From the NCBI GenBank assembly GCA_018646565.1, contig JABGUO010000411.1, forward strand, positions 1 through 7,511: a stretch of 7,511 nucleotides of DNA. The letters are read 5' to 3'. The position numbers were made by a program, and so were the translations under genes. The notes under the pieces are model-generated. The model did no database searches. It worked only from the letters and a program-made list of their open reading frames with translations, and had not been told where the DNA came from. The stretch's first letter is position 1. Every line of letters starts with the position of its first letter. Source of the DNA: Opitutia bacterium (GTDB lineage: Bacteria > Verrucomicrobiota > Verrucomicrobiia > Opitutales > Seribacteraceae). This document shows positions 5,893 through 7,511 of the stretch, piece after piece.

Positions 5893-7020
5893 ATGGCGGA
5901 AAAAATTAAAATTTACCCTAAAACCTTGGCGGATGGGGGACTTGAATTTGAAATCTCGATAAAAGATAAATCTCTTTTCGGGAAAAAAGCCACTTTTTCA
6001 ATTAAACGGGAAGTTACGGTAAAAGATTCACGTCCTGTTCACGATAGTAAAGATCTTCGCAAAATTACCTTTACAGTTTCTGCGTCCCAAAACTTTAGTG
6101 TATCTGCAGCCGTTATGAAGAGAGCATTGGGCTCTTTTCCTTACTCCGGATCAAAAATTTCTATACAAGCCTTTGCCGAAATCAAAGTCACAACTGCTTT
6201 TTTCTTCAATTCGACTACCCGATTTAGTCTCTCAAATCATATTCCAAGTGAGTTACCCAAACGGGCAAAAGTAAAAAGTAACGCCAGGCAACTCATAGAT
6301 CCTAAAGACTCCTTTAACTTTTTTAAAAACATCTCTTCAATACCTGCAAAAAATCAAATTGCGACTATCTTCATCATGTTAGCCGGTGGAATTATTTTAA
6401 TGTTTAATTTATTCGTGGGCTATCACGATCAGATGGCACCTGAGCATATGACCTGGTTTTACAGTCATTATAACTCAGATGGGGAATCCTCTTCTCCAAT
6501 ATTAAAGGCGATAGCAGCTTCTGGAACGATAGCGGGCTTAATTTGGTTAGCCATGAAACAACAACTTCGAAAATATATGGCCTTTCATTTCCGTTCGAGA
6601 ATCAGCAAAGTAAACCGTGAATCGAAGATTAACATTGGTAAACTAGTTACCGGACGCAGCCGAGTCGATTTGATTGACCCAATCCTCCGCGTGGTTGCGT
6701 GTAATATGGAAAAAGGTAAATATGTACGAGGACATGGCAGCAACCAGCGAACTGTAAGCTTCAGCCATCCAAACCGTGCTGTGCTTCTTTATTCGAGGAA
6801 AATTCCAATCATCCCCAAAGGGGCTCCAATCCATAATTATTTCAACGAGGAATTCTCCTTCAAACCGATGTTTCAGGCCCTCTATCCAAGACAAATGATC
6901 AGTGAATCGCACGGACTTGATTTAGTTTGGGAAGTCCAGCTTATCGTGGACGATTTAGTGGATCAGGAACTCATCGGCAACCGGGGTGTATTTATTCACA
7001 AAGAGTTTTATTCTGCATGA
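5893..7020 (+). CDS. Unrecognised membrane protein with central two-helix hairpin
   Basis: This 375-residue protein has no signal peptide. Residues 1-150 are soluble and strand-rich (KIKIYPKTL, ATFSIKREVTVK, KITFTVSASQNFSV, SKISIQAFAEIKVTTAFFF). Helix one spans about 156-176, an acidic loop 177-202, and helix two about 203-221, followed by the basic KQQLRKYMAFHFRSR. Positive residues flank the hairpin on the outer sides, so both large domains should be cytoplasmic. The C-terminal domain (about 255-375) is again strand-rich, with SESHGLDLVWEVQLIVDDLVDQEL near 337-360. Strand layout and the HGLxLxWEVQLxVD block recall arrestin-like beta-sandwiches, but this is only an impression. I do not recognise a family. 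The ATG at 5893 lacks a Shine-Dalgarno. The stop overlaps the next gene's start by four bases, which implies translational coupling with an ATPase. Confidence 0.75.
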   Translation: MAEKIKIYPKTLADGGLEFEISIKDKSLFGKKATFSIKREVTVKDSRPVHDSKDLRKITFTVSASQNFSVSAAVMKRALGSFPYSGSKISIQAFAEIKVTTAFFFNSTTRFSLSNHIPSELPKRAKVKSNARQLIDPKDSFNFFKNISSIPAKNQIATIFIMLAGGIILMFNLFVGYHDQMAPEHMTWFYSHYNSDGESSSPILKAIAASGTIAGLIWLAMKQQLRKYMAFHFRSRISKVNRESKINIGKLVTGRSRVDLIDPILRVVACNMEKGKYVRGHGSNQRTVSFSHPNRAVLLYSRKIPIIPKGAPIHNYFNEEFSFKPMFQALYPRQMISESHGLDLVWEVQLIVDDLVDQELIGNRGVFIHKEFYSA

Positions 7021-7511
7021 GAAAAAAAGTTCAAAATATTCCGCCTTTTGATGACTTTCTCAATCTTTCAAAACAGGATTTTAATAATACACGCCTCCTT
7101 ATTTTTCATGGAATCAGCGGTTCTGGAAAAAGCACCAATTTAAATTACACAGCCCATTATCATTCATCGTTTCAAAATCAGTCAGTAAAGTGGATATGGA
7201 CCCATCACAAAAGATTTAAAACTCGGGCTGTTCAGAACTACGATTTGGTGGTCGTGGATGAAATTATATCCCCACTTCAAATACCAGCTATTACCAAACT
7301 TCTCGGTGCAAATAAAAAAGTTGCCGTCGCATCACACCTTAATCCAGCTTGGTTCAAAATTCTTTGCCCTTTCACACCTACTCTTTCTTTCCGTACTGAT
7401 GCTTCATCTGAAAAAATTCGCAGTTATCTTGATAAGAAAGACATTTTATATTCTCCCGAGTCTATTTTGTCTTTTTGCAAAACCTATGGGTCCAATTATG
7501 TCGACCTCCAA
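7017..7511 (+). CDS. Compact P-loop NTPase, truncated by the window end
   Basis: From ATG at 7017, which shares ATGA with the preceding stop, the frame is open for 165 codons to the window edge with no stop. Residues 27-40 (LLIFHGISGSGKST) give a strand and Walker A motif with Lys38. LVVVDE (77-82) is a clear Walker B with Asp81 and Glu82. KKVAVASH (100-107) follows as a third core strand ending in a polar residue and His, in the position of a sensor or H-switch. Only about 43 residues separate the Walker Lys from the Walker B Asp, shorter than in most ABC or AAA ATPases, and no ABC signature is seen in that interval. The part after 125 (KIRSYLDKK, ILSFCKTYGSNYVDLQ) is helical. Tight coupling to the membrane protein suggests they work together. 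Family and substrate are unknown. Confidence 0.82.
   Translation, partial: MRKKVQNIPPFDDFLNLSKQDFNNTRLLIFHGISGSGKSTNLNYTAHYHSSFQNQSVKWIWTHHKRFKTRAVQNYDLVVVDEIISPLQIPAITKLLGANKKVAVASHLNPAWFKILCPFTPTLSFRTDASSEKIRSYLDKKDILYSPESILSFCKTYGSNYVDLQ

Noticed and set aside
6643..6912. 89-residue minus-strand open frame
   Set aside because: It is antisense to the conserved-looking C-terminal domain of the membrane protein and has no sign of its own family or ribosome-binding site.
1..7511. CRISPR array, insertion sequence, tRNA or rRNA
   Set aside because: No regularly spaced direct repeats, transposase-like frame, terminal inverted repeats or recognisable RNA gene was found on either strand.

Overview
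The window reads as AT-rich chromosomal DNA from a Gram-negative bacterium. The evidence is a Sec signal peptide on a long secreted esterase and a lipobox on a small lipoprotein. Several genes lack a recognisable Shine-Dalgarno sequence. A DUF3127-type OB-fold protein plus a large secreted esterase of the kind common in the Planctomycetota-Verrucomicrobiota group or Bacteroidota makes a marine Verrucomicrobiota-like host my best guess. This is inference only; no rRNA or marker gene is present.

Layout. Positions 1-74 hold a possible gene tail on the plus strand, followed by a minus-strand stretch (127-312) that looks coding but carries two in-frame TAG codons. Minus-strand genes then follow: a DUF1737-type small protein (355-576) and a lipoprotein (606-995), probably one transcript, and a long COG2509-type FAD-dependent dehydrogenase (about 1155-2870). 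A 533-base gene-free region (2901-3433) carries a promoter-like sequence for the dehydrogenase and several inverted repeats, including two back-to-back hairpins. To its right, a 125-residue SSB-like OB-fold protein (3434-3811, plus) converges on a secreted alpha/beta-hydrolase of the acetylxylan-esterase type (3846-5744, minus). Divergent from the esterase, a two-gene plus-strand unit leaves the window: an unrecognised membrane protein (5893-7020) whose stop overlaps, as ATGA, the start of a small P-loop NTPase (7017-7511, incomplete).

How the genes relate. The left part looks like ordinary housekeeping and accessory genes with no shared pathway. The strongest candidate for an undescribed system is the right-hand pair. 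It combines a two-helix membrane hairpin flanked by two predicted cytoplasmic domains with a translationally coupled compact ATPase, so it could be a membrane-anchored ATP-driven complex. The window cuts it off, so its full extent and job are unknown. The long intergenic region upstream of the SSB-like gene is the second place worth examining, as a possible structured RNA leader or regulatory region.
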